Positions 46,676 through 56,537 of a stretch of 64,000 nucleotides of DNA are shown here, in pieces; within the stretch, counting starts at the first letter, position 1; each line of letters opens with the position of its first letter. The position numbers and the translations under genes are program-made. The DNA comes from Sporosarcina ureae (GTDB lineage Bacteria > Bacillota > Bacilli > Bacillales_A > Planococcaceae), in the NCBI RefSeq assembly GCF_002101375.1, contig NZ_CP015207.1, positions 2,992,001 to 3,056,000 of the forward strand, given 5' to 3'. Under the pieces are notes generated by a model that saw nothing but the letters and a program-made list of their open reading frames with translations, did no database searches and was not told the DNA's origin.

Positions 46676-48064
46676 ATGAAGCAAGAAATGACTCCTAAAG
46701 CGCTAACAGCGTATTTAAATCGTTATATTATAGGACAGGAAAAAGCAAAAAAAGCTGTTGCGGTTGCTATGAGAAATCGTTATCGTCGTATGCAATTGAC
46801 TGCTGAAGAACAAGAAGAGGTCATTCCGAAAAACATTTTGATGATTGGACCTACCGGTGTCGGGAAAACAGAAATTGCAAGAAGAATTGCAAAGTTAATT
46901 CACGCGCCTTTCGTAAAGGTCGAAGCAACAAAGTTTACGGAAGTGGGATATGTAGGACGAGATGTGGAGTCAATGATTCGCGATTTAACTGAAGTCGGAG
47001 TAAGAATGGTAAAAGAAGATATGCGCGAAGCCGTAAAAGAGCAGTCCCAAAAGTTAGCGGAAGAACGTTTAGTCAAGCTACTAGTACCTGAGGCGAAAAA
47101 GAATACTGAAGGTCAAAATCCTTTCGAAATGTTTTTCGGTCAAAAAACACAGCCAGAACCCGAAAAAACAGAAGATCAATCCGAGATTAGACGAAAGCGT
47201 TCAGACATCGCTGAGCAACTTGCGAAGGGTCAAATTGAAGAAAAAATGGTGACGGTAGAAGTACAAGCGCAACAACCCTCTTTATTCGATGCGTTGCAAG
47301 GGTCTGGTATGGATCAAATGTCAGGTATGCAAGACGCTTTATCATCACTTATGCCGAAGAAGAAAGTTCAGCGTCGCATGAAAGTAAAGGATGCAAGAAT
47401 TGTACTGGAAGCGGAAGAAGCGGATAAGTTGATTGATCAAGATGAAGTGTCACGTAAAGGAATTGAATTAACGGAACAGGCGGGAATTATTTTCCTTGAC
47501 GAAATGGACAAAATAGCGAGTAGCAACCAAAAGTCTTCTGGAGAAGTGTCTCGTGAAGGTGTACAACGTGATATTTTGCCGATTGTGGAAGGTTCTACAG
47601 TCACAACGAAGTATGGCGCTGTTAAGACAGATTATATATTGTTCATTGCTGCTGGAGCATTCCATATGTCGAAGCCGTCTGATATTATTCCCGAGTTACA
47701 AGGTAGATTTCCAATTCGTGTAGAATTAGACAAATTGACAAAAAATGATTTTGAGCGCATACTGCGAGAACCGGATTTTTCTTTATTAAAGCAATATGAA
47801 CGCCTTCTTGCGACAGAAGAAGTTGAAATTGAATTTACGGATGAAGCGATCAGTAAGTTGGCTGAAATTGCATTTGAAGTAAATAATGAAACAGAAAATA
47901 TTGGTGCAAGAAGATTGCATACGATTTTGGAGAAGTTGTTAGAGGATTTATCATTCGAAGCAGCAGAAATCGGGCCTGCATCTATCAAGATTACACCAGC
48001 ATACGTAGATGAAAAGCTGGATGGAATTGTAAAAAACAAAGATTTGTCACATTTTATTCTATAA
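46676..48064 (+). CDS. hslU: HslU (ClpY) AAA+ unfoldase
   Basis: 462 aa. It unfolds substrates for HslV. The start region ([24 protein letters not shown]) precedes Walker [10 protein letters not shown], the pore motif [11 protein letters not shown] and Walker [12 protein letters not shown]. The intervening I domain (about 110-240) is rich in Gln and Lys. The GARRLHT sensor 2 follows, ending SHFIL. A GTG at 46673, joining the hslV stop, is an alternative start. Confidence 0.96.
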   Translation: MKQEMTPKALTAYLNRYIIGQEKAKKAVAVAMRNRYRRMQLTAEEQEEVIPKNILMIGPTGVGKTEIARRIAKLIHAPFVKVEATKFTEVGYVGRDVESMIRDLTEVGVRMVKEDMREAVKEQSQKLAEERLVKLLVPEAKKNTEGQNPFEMFFGQKTQPEPEKTEDQSEIRRKRSDIAEQLAKGQIEEKMVTVEVQAQQPSLFDALQGSGMDQMSGMQDALSSLMPKKKVQRRMKVKDARIVLEAEEADKLIDQDEVSRKGIELTEQAGIIFLDEMDKIASSNQKSSGEVSREGVQRDILPIVEGSTVTTKYGAVKTDYILFIAAGAFHMSKPSDIIPELQGRFPIRVELDKLTKNDFERILREPDFSLLKQYERLLATEEVEIEFTDEAISKLAEIAFEVNNETENIGARRLHTILEKLLEDLSFEAAEIGPASIKITPAYVDEKLDGIVKNKDLSHFIL

Positions 48065-48150
48065 GGAAGTCGTAATAGTTTATTTAACGATTGAAAACCT
48101 TTAGAATATTCATTAAAGTCAGAAGAAATCCTTGAGGAGGAACAATAGAA

Positions 48151-48927
48151 ATGAGCTTATTAGTCAAAACAAGAAAAATCAATGCAATGTTACAAAAAGG
48201 TGCAGGCGGTCCTGTTAACTTTAAAGAGATGGCAGAAGAGCTGAGCGATGTAATTAATTGTAATGCGTTTATCGTGAGTAGAAAAGGTAAATTACTTGGT
48301 TTAGAAATTCATCAGCAAATTGATAATGATCGTATGAAAAAAATGTTCGAAGATCGTAAATTCCCTGAAGAGTATACAACTCGTTTGTTCCAGATTAATG
48401 AAACGTCTCCAAATATCGATATTGAGAGCGAACATACTGTGTTCCCTATCGAAAACAAAGAGTTATTCCAAGAAGGTTTAACTACAATTGTACCTATCAT
48501 TGGTGGCGGCGAGCGCTTGGGTACTTTGATTCTTGCGCGATTAAGAGATGGTTTTACAGAAGACGATCTAATCCTTGCTGAATATGGTGCAACAGTAGTG
48601 GGTATGGAAATCTTGCGTGAAAAGTCTGAGGAAATTGAACATGAAGCGCGTAGCAAAGCGGTTGTACAAATGGCGATCAACTCATTGTCTTACAGTGAGC
48701 ATGAAGCGATTGAACATATCTTCAAAGAGCTAGACGGAAATGAAGGATTGCTTGTAGCATCTAAGATTGCCGACCGTGTAGGAATTACACGTTCAGTAAT
48801 TGTCAATGCACTTCGTAAACTTGAAAGTGCTGGTGTTATTGAATCGCGTTCTTTAGGAATGAAAGGTACGTATATTAAAGTATTGAACGATAAATTCCTA
48901 GAAGAGCTTGAAAAACATAATTCATAA
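48151..48927 (+). CDS. codY: GTP- and branched-chain-amino-acid-sensing repressor CodY
   Basis: 258 aa. Global regulator of stationary phase and nitrogen/carbon genes, including motility in B. subtilis. The N-terminal GAF domain (about 1-155) is followed by a winged helix-turn-helix with [34 protein letters not shown] is upstream. A weak TTGAAA-17-TAAAGT at 48091-48119 could give it its own promoter. It lies immediately upstream of the fla/che operon. Confidence 0.97.
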   Translation: MSLLVKTRKINAMLQKGAGGPVNFKEMAEELSDVINCNAFIVSRKGKLLGLEIHQQIDNDRMKKMFEDRKFPEEYTTRLFQINETSPNIDIESEHTVFPIENKELFQEGLTTIVPIIGGGERLGTLILARLRDGFTEDDLILAEYGATVVGMEILREKSEEIEHEARSKAVVQMAINSLSYSEHEAIEHIFKELDGNEGLLVASKIADRVGITRSVIVNALRKLESAGVIESRSLGMKGTYIKVLNDKFLEELEKHNS

Positions 48928-48959
48928 TAATAGTAACACTTTAGAGAAAAGTGTTTAGA

Positions 48960-49004
48960 AACTGAAGGAATTTCCGTGCTTACGGATTTTCTTCGGTTTT
49001 TTAT
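48960..49004 (+). terminator. Terminator after codY
   Basis: AACTGAAG pairs with CTTCGGTT, with an inner CCGT/ACGG stem, followed by TTTTTATTTT. A second hairpin (AACACTTT/AAAGTGTT, 48935-48955) stands just before it. Confidence 0.88.
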
Positions 49005-49458
49005 TTTGATCAATAAATGATCTCTTCTACTAATTGGGATTCATGTTGCTTAATAGATACTCACTAAGAAGTATTAATTTGATTAGTAATAATGAGTAGA
49101 AAGTGGGAGAGTGTGGAAGTCTTACATTATCTGAGAGAGCATTTTAAATTACACAATACGACACAATGTGCCACATCAACAGTGAAACACCAATTCCTAA
49201 TTAAAGGGAAAACAAATTTATATACTACTAAGTAATTAGTAGTAATCTATTGACTACTCTGAAATTTCGACAGTAGTTACTTTATACTATTAAAAGTTTT
49301 AGAAAACATTGGACAAAAATCATTAGTCTCCGCTACAATAGAGAAGTAGAAAATTAAGGAATCAATTTTTATTAAAGATAGTATTAAAGAATAGTATGAA
49401 GTGAGTAGAATTTTAGAAAAACCGCGAAAAATGACCTAAATGAGAGAAAGGTGGGGAA
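49005..49458 (+). other. AT-rich control region before the fla/che operon
   Basis: About 450 bp without a gene, strongly AT-rich. It holds a perfect dyad ACTACTAA-GTAA-TTAGTAGT (49224-49243) with further ACTACT/AGTAGT arms close by (49241-49280), a TATACT (49283-49288) lacking a good -35, and the best promoter match at 49310-49339. I see no clear sigma-D site (TAAA-15-GCCGATAA) and no full CodY box. A 15-mer at 49253-49267 matches AATTTTCWGAAAATT at about 11 positions only. Confidence 0.6.
49310..49339 (+). promoter_or_regulatory. Probable sigma-A promoter of fla/che
   Basis: TGGACA (49310-49315), an 18-bp spacer and TACAAT (49334-49339), 120 bp before flgB. Confidence 0.5.
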
Positions 49459-49851
49459 ATGATGGAGATTTATGGTGGTGCCATCAACCTGCTTGAAAAA
49501 GGATTGAATTACTCATCAGCAAAAGGTAAAGCAATTTCGCAAAATATAGCGAATGTAGACACACCCAACTATAAAACTAAAAGTGTTAATTTTAAAGAAG
49601 TGTTTTCCAACGCGAATAGTAAAGGCTTAGAGGCATATAAGACTGACTCGAAGCATTTAGATTTTACACATTCCACGACAAGTAAGACATTCGATATATC
49701 GAACTTACGATACCGACAAGATCGCAATGGTGTGGATATGGACAAACAACAGGCAGATTTAGCGGCCAATCAAATATATAACTCCGCTTTAATAGAGCGA
49801 TTAAATGGGAAATTTAATTCATTACAAAGTGTTATTAAAGGAGGACGTTGA
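49459..49851 (+). CDS. flgB: Flagellar basal body rod protein FlgB
   Basis: 130 aa. Proximal rod subunit exported by the flagellar type III system. It begins YGGAINLLEKGLNYSSAKGKAISQNIANVDTPNY; the ANVDTP motif is the rod/hook family signature. Two adjacent ATGs exist (49459, 49462), after AAAGGTGGGG. First gene of the fla/che operon. Confidence 0.96.
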   Translation: MMEIYGGAINLLEKGLNYSSAKGKAISQNIANVDTPNYKTKSVNFKEVFSNANSKGLEAYKTDSKHLDFTHSTTSKTFDISNLRYRQDRNGVDMDKQQADLAANQIYNSALIERLNGKFNSLQSVIKGGR

Positions 49852-49853
49852 TC

Positions 49854-50315
49854 ATGAGTATATTTCATAGTCTGAACACGTCGACTTCTGCATTAACTGC
49901 TCAACGTTTACGTATGGATGTCATATCTTCCAATATGGCGAATGTCGATTCAACTCGGGCCAAGCAAGTAAATGGCGAATGGCAGCCGTATAGAAGGAAA
50001 ACAGTCACATTACAACCGAAGGAAGGACAGTTCTCTTCATTTTTGCAAGCAGCGAAGGGTGTTCACTCACATGGGAATGCAGGGAATGGTGTGGCCGTAA
50101 CACGTGTGAAAGAAGATCGGGAGACTCCATTCAAATTAGTATTCGATCCTTCTCATCCAGATGCGAATGAAGAAGGTTATGTGGAAATGCCAAATATCGA
50201 CCCTTTGCGCGAAATGATTGATTTAATGTCTGCAACGAGATCATATGAAGCGAATGTAACAGCGTTGAATGCAAATAAATCAATGCTAATGAAAGCACTG
50301 GAGATCGGAAAATAA
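49854..50315 (+). CDS. flgC: Flagellar basal body rod protein FlgC
   Basis: 153 aa. Rod subunit. FHSLNTSTSALTAQRLRMDVISSNMANVDSTRA at the N-terminus and the C-terminal PNIDPLREMIDLMSATRSYEANVTALNANKSM are diagnostic. AAGGAGG is 9 nt before ATG 49854, within the end of flgB; the two genes are 2 bp apart. Confidence 0.97.
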   Translation: MSIFHSLNTSTSALTAQRLRMDVISSNMANVDSTRAKQVNGEWQPYRRKTVTLQPKEGQFSSFLQAAKGVHSHGNAGNGVAVTRVKEDRETPFKLVFDPSHPDANEEGYVEMPNIDPLREMIDLMSATRSYEANVTALNANKSMLMKALEIGK

Positions 50316-50345
50316 TAGACTAGTATTATATTAGGAGTGAACTAG

Positions 50346-50654
50346 ATGGCGATACAATCAATTACAGGTGCTATGCCTGCGATGTCAATCCAGCAACCGG
50401 AAGTGAAAGCACAAAAAACACCTTTCGAAGCTCAACAGAATTTCTCTGCAATGTTAAACGACGCGATTCACCAAGTAAACCAAACACAACAAGTCTCAGA
50501 TGCTATGACGACAAAACTTGTTAAAGGTGAAGATGTTGACTTACATAATGTGATGATCTCGGCACAAAAAGCCAGTATTGCCTTAAATGCAACAATGGAA
50601 ATGCGTAATAAAGTGGTAGAAGCATACCAAGAAATCATTAGAATGCCTGTCTAA
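50346..50654 (+). CDS. fliE: Flagellar hook-basal body complex protein FliE
   Basis: 102 aa. FliE joins the MS ring to the rod. FSAMLNDAIHQVNQTQ and the C-terminal DLHNVMISAQKASIALNATMEMRNKVVEAYQEI are the family pattern. TTAGGAGTG precedes the ATG. Confidence 0.96.
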   Translation: MAIQSITGAMPAMSIQQPEVKAQKTPFEAQQNFSAMLNDAIHQVNQTQQVSDAMTTKLVKGEDVDLHNVMISAQKASIALNATMEMRNKVVEAYQEIIRMPV

Positions 50655-50665
50655 TTGATAGAAAG

Positions 50666-50695
50666 CACTAGGCATAAATGGAATCAGGCCTAGTG
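50666..50695 (+). other. Intercistronic hairpin between fliE and fliF
   Basis: CACTAGGC (50666-50673) and GCCTAGTG (50688-50695) form a perfect 8-bp stem with a 14-nt loop. No T-run follows, so it is not a standard terminator; an mRNA processing or stability role is possible. Confidence 0.55.
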
Positions 50696-50715
50696 AGGCT
50701 GACCGGGGGATTAGA

Positions 50716-52317
50716 ATGAATGAAAGATTGACAAAGCTCAGAATGGATCTCAAGACCTTCTGGGAAAGTCGAACGAAAAACCAAAAAATTATATATATAA
50801 CGATAGCCGCCGGCATTATTGCGCTGGCAATTTTTTTAACAATCATTATGTCCCGTACTACATATGTAACGCTTTATTCAGAAGTGTCGCCATCTGAAAT
50901 TGGACGTATAAAAGAAGTCCTAGATGGACAGGGAGTACCTTATCTAGTAGAACCGGGTGGGACCGCAATCTCAGTACCTGAAAAACAACTAGATAATCTA
51001 CGTGTATCACTAGCGGCAGAAGGATTCCCAGATTCCGGTCTAATCGATTATTCGTTTTTCTCGGATAATGCTGGTTTCGGTACTACGGATAATGAATTTA
51101 ATATGATTAAGCTTGCTGCGATGCAAACAGAATTAGCTAATCTAATAAAGGGTATAGAAGGTATTAAGGATGCGAAAGTAATGCTTACTTTACCGACAGA
51201 GGGAATCTTCGTAAATGACACGACGTCAGAGGCTAGTGCAGCGATTATGTTGAAGACGAATCCCGGACAAAATTTTTCAGAACAACAAATTACATCACTA
51301 TATAATTTAGTCTCAAAGAGCTTGCCAAATCTATCTAATGAGAATATCGTCATCCAGAACCAATATTTTGAGTACTTTGATCTGAAAGATTCAGGAGATT
51401 CTTACGGAGCTAGTGTGACGGATCAAATGGGCGTGAAAAAAACGATCGAGCGCGACTTACAACGACAGGTTCAAATGATGCTTGGTACGTTGATGGGACA
51501 AGATAAAGTAGTGGTGTCCGTTACGACAGATATCGACTTTAAGAAAGAACAACGTGAAGAGAATCTTGTGACACCTGTAGATCCAGAAAACATGGAAGGT
51601 ATTGCATTAAGTGTGCAACGGATAACTGAATCATTCTCGGGTACGAATCCGGCAGTAGGTGGTACACCAGAAGCGGAAGATCCGACAGATAATCGTACTA
51701 CCTATGTTGAAGGTGAAGGTGGAGACGGAGATTACGAACGTCTAGAAGAAACGATTAATAATGAAGTAAATAGAATCAGAAAAGATATAGTAGAGAGTCC
51801 ATATAAGATAAGTAATATCGGTATTCAAGTTATGATTGAACCTCCTACTGCTGATGATCCAACCTCATTGGCACCTGAAGTTAGACAAGATGTTGAACGG
51901 ATTTTAGAGACAATAGTACGTACTTCATTGGATACAGAAGTAGCTGGAGAATTGACGGAAGAAATACTAGCTGAGAAAATAGCAGTTTCGGTTCAACCAC
52001 TTAAAGGGAAAAATATCGCGTTTGAAGATACGAAGACGGTCATCCCTTGGTGGGTATATTTGATTGGCGGAGTATTACTACTAGCAGTTATTGTTCTAGT
52101 TGTGTTGTTCTTGCGCAAGAGACGCAATGAAGCGGAAATGGAAGAAGAGTTGGCTATAGAACAAGCGCAGGCTCAATTTGATTCGGTGCAAGTCAATGAT
52201 ATCAACATGGAACAAGAAACAGAAGCGACAGCACGAAGAAAACAACTAGAAAAAATGGCTAAAGATAAACCAGAAGAGTTTGCGAAATTATTGCGAACGT
52301 GGATTGCCAAGGAGTAA
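50716..52317 (+). CDS. fliF: Flagellar MS-ring protein FliF
   Basis: 533 aa. It builds the MS ring in the cytoplasmic membrane. Membrane helices lie at about 25-45 and 442-465. The periplasm-side ring-building domains between them contain LAAEGFPDSGLIDYSFF and VMLTLPTEGIF. The C-terminal cytoplasmic tail (KPEEFAKLLRTWIAKE) binds FliG. CGGGGGA precedes the ATG. Confidence 0.97.
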   Translation: MNERLTKLRMDLKTFWESRTKNQKIIYITIAAGIIALAIFLTIIMSRTTYVTLYSEVSPSEIGRIKEVLDGQGVPYLVEPGGTAISVPEKQLDNLRVSLAAEGFPDSGLIDYSFFSDNAGFGTTDNEFNMIKLAAMQTELANLIKGIEGIKDAKVMLTLPTEGIFVNDTTSEASAAIMLKTNPGQNFSEQQITSLYNLVSKSLPNLSNENIVIQNQYFEYFDLKDSGDSYGASVTDQMGVKKTIERDLQRQVQMMLGTLMGQDKVVVSVTTDIDFKKEQREENLVTPVDPENMEGIALSVQRITESFSGTNPAVGGTPEAEDPTDNRTTYVEGEGGDGDYERLEETINNEVNRIRKDIVESPYKISNIGIQVMIEPPTADDPTSLAPEVRQDVERILETIVRTSLDTEVAGELTEEILAEKIAVSVQPLKGKNIAFEDTKTVIPWWVYLIGGVLLLAVIVLVVLFLRKRRNEAEMEEELAIEQAQAQFDSVQVNDINMEQETEATARRKQLEKMAKDKPEEFAKLLRTWIAKE

Positions 52318-52330
52318 CGGAGGGGTTTAG

Positions 52331-53344
52331 TTGGTTAAGAAAGATAAAGACATGTCTGGAAAACAAAAAGCTGCTCTTTTGCTTATCTCATTGGGGCCTG
52401 AGGTTTCGGCTTCAGTTTATAAGCATTTGAATGAAGAAGAGATTGAGCAACTGACGTTGGAGATTTCGGGTGTGAAAAAAGTAGAATCCTCTGTAAAAGA
52501 AGAGATTATTGAAGAATTTCATAACATCGCTCTTGCACAGGATTATATTTCTCAGGGGGGGATTGGCTATGCCAAGACAGTACTTGAAAAAGCACTCGGA
52601 AAAGAACATGCCCAAGCAATCATTAACCGTCTGACATCTTCACTCCAAGTGCGACCGTTTGATTTTGCGAGACGCGCGGAACCATCACAAATACTAAACT
52701 TTATCCAAAATGAACATCCGCAGACAATTGCATTGATTTTATCTTATTTGGAAGCCGAGCAGGCAGGATTAATCTTGTCGCAGCTTCCGCAAGAAATGCA
52801 AGCGGATATAGCCAAACGTATAGCTACAATGGAATCAACTTCTCCTGAAGTAATCAGTGAGATAGAAGCAGTTCTTGAACGAAAATTATCATCTACTGTA
52901 ACTCAAGACTTCACCGAAACAGGTGGAGTAGACGCAGTCGTTGAAGTGTTAAACGGCGTAGATCGTTCAACGGAGAAAACGATTCTCGATGCTCTTGAAA
53001 TACAAGATCCTGAGCTGGCCGAAGAAATACGCAAGAGAATGTTTGTTTTCGAAGATATTATTACGTTGGATAACCGTTCAATTCAACGTGTTATCCGTGA
53101 CTGTGAAAATGAAGATTTAATATTAGCGATGAAAGTATCTAGTGAAGAAGTGAAAGATATACTATTCAAGAACATGTCACAACGTATGGCAGAATCTTTC
53201 AAAGAAGAAATGGATGTAATGGGTCCCGTGCGACTTCGTGACGTGGAAGAGGCGCAGTCTCGAATCGTAGGAATCATCCGCAGACTCGAAGATGCAGGAG
53301 AAATCATCATAGCGCGTGGTGGAGGAGATGACATCATTGTCTAA
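52331..53344 (+). CDS. fliG: Flagellar motor switch protein FliG
   Basis: 337 aa, TTG start with GGAGGGG 4 nt upstream; the N-terminus matches B. subtilis FliG. It transmits torque from the stators and sets rotation direction with FliM/FliY. SGKQKAALLLISLGPEVSA, the EHPQTIALILSYL motif in the middle domain and the C-terminal torque helix (MFVFEDIITLDNRSIQRVIRD) are present. It overlaps fliH by 8 bp. Confidence 0.97.
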   Translation: MVKKDKDMSGKQKAALLLISLGPEVSASVYKHLNEEEIEQLTLEISGVKKVESSVKEEIIEEFHNIALAQDYISQGGIGYAKTVLEKALGKEHAQAIINRLTSSLQVRPFDFARRAEPSQILNFIQNEHPQTIALILSYLEAEQAGLILSQLPQEMQADIAKRIATMESTSPEVISEIEAVLERKLSSTVTQDFTETGGVDAVVEVLNGVDRSTEKTILDALEIQDPELAEEIRKRMFVFEDIITLDNRSIQRVIRDCENEDLILAMKVSSEEVKDILFKNMSQRMAESFKEEMDVMGPVRLRDVEEAQSRIVGIIRRLEDAGEIIIARGGGDDIIV

Positions 53345-54110
53345 TCTGTTTCGTTCTGAGCGAACTGTTATGAATCAAAGTCCTACGAAAGCAATATCAA
53401 TACGCAATTTGCAATCGATGGAACCTGCCGAAGTAGTGGAAGAGCCAGTAAGTACAGGCATGATGTTCATGGAACGCAACCGCTTATTACAGGAAATGGA
53501 ACAACGGAAAAGCATTGTGGATACCGAAATCAAACAGCGATTGGAACAAGCGGCAGCGGATATCGAATCGATGTATGCCGCTTGGGCAAATGAAAAAGAA
53601 GAACTGCAACAACGAGCATATGACGAAGGGTTTCAAGTCGGATTCGATGATGGACGCAATAAAGCAATAGCGGAGATGCGTGAAATGGTAGAGGCAGCGA
53701 ACGAAACTACTACATTAGCATACGAGAATGCAACGCAATATTTACTCAATCAAGAACGAGTAATTTTGAATATCGGGATGCATTCGGCGGAACGAATCAT
53801 TGATAAAGTGATAGAAGAGGACGATGAGACCTATTTATCAATCGTGCGTAAAGGGATTAAAGAAGCACAAGAAAGCGAAGAGATAAAATTATTCGTACCG
53901 ACTGAACAGTTTAATATGGTAACGACACATCGCACTGAACTTGCTTCAATCTTTCCACCCGAAACACCATTCCTTATTTTTGTCAATGAAGATTTCAATG
54001 CAACAGATTGTTTTATCGAAACGAACCATGGTCGAATCGTAGTGAGTGTAGATGAGCAACTGAATGAACTGAAAGAGCAATTGGTGAAAATCATGGAAGA
54101 TGGTGTGTGA
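53337..54110 (+). CDS. fliH: Flagellar export regulator FliH
   Basis: 257 aa from TTG 53337 (MSNLFRSERTV), 9 nt after GGAGGAG inside fliG. FliH binds the export ATPase FliI as a peripheral stalk. The N-terminal half is charged and coiled-coil (about 50-125, with AAADIESMYAAWANEKEEL), with AYDEGFQVGFDDGRNKA at its end. The C-terminal half resembles ATP synthase delta/b. It overlaps fliI by 4 bp. Confidence 0.92.
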   Translation: MSNLFRSERTVMNQSPTKAISIRNLQSMEPAEVVEEPVSTGMMFMERNRLLQEMEQRKSIVDTEIKQRLEQAAADIESMYAAWANEKEELQQRAYDEGFQVGFDDGRNKAIAEMREMVEAANETTTLAYENATQYLLNQERVILNIGMHSAERIIDKVIEEDDETYLSIVRKGIKEAQESEEIKLFVPTEQFNMVTTHRTELASIFPPETPFLIFVNEDFNATDCFIETNHGRIVVSVDEQLNELKEQLVKIMEDGV

Positions 54111-55447
54111 ATTTGAAAAGAGTCGAAGATTTGATTCCGATCATTCCAAATATCAACACCTTGAAAAAATATGGTCGGGTAATACGAGTTGTGGGATTAC
54201 TAATAGAATCTAAAGGTCCAGAATCGTCAATCGGAGACGTATGTTTCATTCATTTGAACGTTCCTGAAGGGGGACGTTCTCTAATACAAGCAGAAGTTGT
54301 AGGATTTAGGGCAGAAATCGTCATGCTGATGCCTTACACGGATATACGCAATATTTCAAGTGGCTGTCTAGTCGAAACGCTAGGTAAGCCTCTTGAAGTA
54401 AAGGTAGGGATGAATCTACTAGGGAAAGTCCTCGATTCTTTAGGGAAGCCTATTGATTCAAGCCCGTTACCTAAAGGCTTGGCAACTGTTCGTACAGAAA
54501 ACAGTCCACCAAACGTTTTGACACGTCCTACTATTAATGACAAGTTAGCTGTAGGAGTGAAAGCCATTGACGGTATGCTGACTGTAGGTAGTGGTCAACG
54601 TGTAGGGATTTTCGCAGGTTCCGGTGTCGGCAAAAGTACTTTGCTAGGTATGATTGCACGCAATACGGAAGCGGATATTAACGTGATCGCTCTCATAGGC
54701 GAACGTGGTCGTGAAGTCCGTGAGTTTATCGACAGAGACCTCGGGCCGGAGGGTTTAAAGAAAACAATTGTAGTCGCGGCGACTTCTGATCAGCCCGCTC
54801 TTATGCGAATTAAAGGTGCCATGACAGCAACAGCTATTGCAGAGTACTTTCGAGATAAAGGCTTGAACGTCATGTTGATGATGGACTCCGTCACACGTGT
54901 AGCCATGGCACAGCGTGAGATTGGTCTTGCGGTAGGTGAACCGCCTGCAACACGGGGATATACTCCCTCCGTTTTCGCTATTTTACCTAAACTTTTGGAA
55001 CGTAGTGGAACGAATGAAAAGGGGGCTATCACCGCATTCTATACAGTGCTGGTTGACGGCGATGATATGAATGAGCCGATAGCGGATGCCGTACGAGGCA
55101 TTCTTGACGGTCATATAGTCTTAGACCGTACGCTTGCCAATAAAGGTCAGTATCCTGCGATCAATATTTTGAAAAGTGTCAGTCGTCTAATGAACCATAT
55201 TGCAGATCCTGACCATTTGACAGCAGCTGCGAAATTACGTGAACTGTATTATGCCTACGATAAATCTGAGGACTTAATTAATATTGGTGCATATAAAAAA
55301 GGGACGTCACGAGAAATCGATGAAGCGATTGAGTATGAGCCAATCATTACCGACTTTCTGAAACAGAAATTTAATGAGAATATTCAATTGGAAGATACGG
55401 TAAATGAAATGATTGCGTTAGCTTCTGGAGGAGGAGAACGTAGATGA
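54107..55447 (+). CDS. fliI: Flagellum-specific export ATPase FliI
   Basis: 446 aa, GTG start overlapping the fliH stop (a TTG two codons on is an alternative). F1-beta-like ATPase that powers substrate unfolding for flagellar export. Walker A GIFAGSGVGKST, VIALIGERGREVREF, Walker B VMLMMDSVTR and the T3SS ATPase stretch AVGEPPATRGYTPSVFAILP are clear. It overlaps fliJ by 4 bp. Confidence 0.97.
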   Translation: MNLKRVEDLIPIIPNINTLKKYGRVIRVVGLLIESKGPESSIGDVCFIHLNVPEGGRSLIQAEVVGFRAEIVMLMPYTDIRNISSGCLVETLGKPLEVKVGMNLLGKVLDSLGKPIDSSPLPKGLATVRTENSPPNVLTRPTINDKLAVGVKAIDGMLTVGSGQRVGIFAGSGVGKSTLLGMIARNTEADINVIALIGERGREVREFIDRDLGPEGLKKTIVVAATSDQPALMRIKGAMTATAIAEYFRDKGLNVMLMMDSVTRVAMAQREIGLAVGEPPATRGYTPSVFAILPKLLERSGTNEKGAITAFYTVLVDGDDMNEPIADAVRGILDGHIVLDRTLANKGQYPAINILKSVSRLMNHIADPDHLTAAAKLRELYYAYDKSEDLINIGAYKKGTSREIDEAIEYEPIITDFLKQKFNENIQLEDTVNEMIALASGGGERR

Positions 55448-55896
55448 CTTCTTTCCGTTATCGTTTTGATAAAGTACTGAATTTACGTGAACAAGAACGT
55501 GATGAAACAGAAATGGCATATAAAGAGGCGATTGAAGAGTTTGAAAAAATCGCAACCCAACTGTATGACCAGATGAAAAAGAAAGAAAATGTCTTGGAAG
55601 AACAGCAACAACGAATGACTACAGGTTTTTCCATTGATGATTTACACAGTTATTCTCGATTCATTAACACACTTGACTTAACCATTGATCATATTCAGCA
55701 AGAAGTGATGAAATCCCGATCGAAAATGAATTGGTATGAATCCCAATTGCTGGAGAAAAATATCGAAGTGAAGAAGTTTGAGAAAATGAAAGAGATTGGG
55801 AAAGAACAATATAATGCTGAAATGGAACACGTAGAGACAAATCGAATAGACGAACTATCAACGATGAAGTTTCGTTCAAGAGAAGACGGGTGGTAA
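55444..55896 (+). CDS. fliJ: Flagellar export chaperone FliJ
   Basis: 150 aa, almost wholly alpha-helical coiled coil and highly charged. It begins FRYRFDKVLNLREQERDE, the family signature. FliJ is the central stalk of the FliH-FliI complex and escorts chaperones. The stop codon is 1 bp before ylxF. Overlap with fliI indicates coupling. Confidence 0.93.
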   Translation: MTSFRYRFDKVLNLREQERDETEMAYKEAIEEFEKIATQLYDQMKKKENVLEEQQQRMTTGFSIDDLHSYSRFINTLDLTIDHIQQEVMKSRSKMNWYESQLLEKNIEVKKFEKMKEIGKEQYNAEMEHVETNRIDELSTMKFRSREDGW

Positions 55897-55897
55897 A

Positions 55898-56509
55898 GTG
55901 GCTAATTTGAAAAAGAAAAAAGGGGCGGGAGAATCAGCTGATAGGCAAAGCAAAAAGTCGATTGGTTTTTTCCAAATATTGCTTGCATGGATCATCATAC
56001 CTCTTATGTTCACAATGGCTGTCGTTTTAATCATAGCTAAAGTAGCTGATGTAAACGTCTTCGATCAGGCGAAAGAGTGGACATCAAAAGTTCCATTCCT
56101 TGAACAAAAAGCACCTGATGAAAAGGTCGAGGGAGATCTAATATTGGAAGAACGGGTCATTTCTCTTCAAGCAGAGATTCAAGAAAAAGAAGCGCAATTA
56201 TTTGAAGTCCAAGATGAACTTACGAAAGTAAAAGATTCGAATGAAACGCTAGAAATAGAGAAAGAAAAGTTGAATGAAGAAATCGAGAAATTAAAACTTG
56301 CGCAAAGTGAATCTAAGCGTGATTTCAAAGAAATAGTAACGACTTATGAGCAAATGTCGGCCAAATCCTCAGCTCCTGTCATTACAAAAATGGGAGATGC
56401 GGAAGCTGTCCAAATATTGTCTAGCCTAAAGCCTGCTACTTTAGCAGCTATTCTAGAGAAAATGTCTCCTGAAGATGCGGCTAAATATACTTCTATGCTT
56501 ACAAAGTAG
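55898..56509 (+). CDS. ylxF: YlxF / MotE-like flagellar locus protein
   Basis: 203 aa, GTG start. A lysine-rich N-terminus, one membrane helix (about 25-48), an acidic coiled coil (about 80-150) and a C-terminal MgtE N-domain-like helical region (DAEAVQILSSLKPATLAAILEKMSPEDAAKYTSML). This layout matches YlxF of Bacillus and MotE chaperones of other bacteria. The role in Bacillales is not settled. It lies between fliJ and fliK. Confidence 0.88.
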   Translation: MANLKKKKGAGESADRQSKKSIGFFQILLAWIIIPLMFTMAVVLIIAKVADVNVFDQAKEWTSKVPFLEQKAPDEKVEGDLILEERVISLQAEIQEKEAQLFEVQDELTKVKDSNETLEIEKEKLNEEIEKLKLAQSESKRDFKEIVTTYEQMSAKSSAPVITKMGDAEAVQILSSLKPATLAAILEKMSPEDAAKYTSMLTK

Positions 56510-56537
56510 TATAATAGTATTTAAGGGAGGTGAAAAA

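Noticed and set aside
49253..49267. CodY box upstream of flgB
   Set aside because: About 11 of 15 matches in a very AT-rich region is near what chance gives.
56510..56515. Internal promoter before fliK (TATAAT)
   Set aside because: No -35 element at a suitable distance, and the flanking genes are otherwise closely packed.
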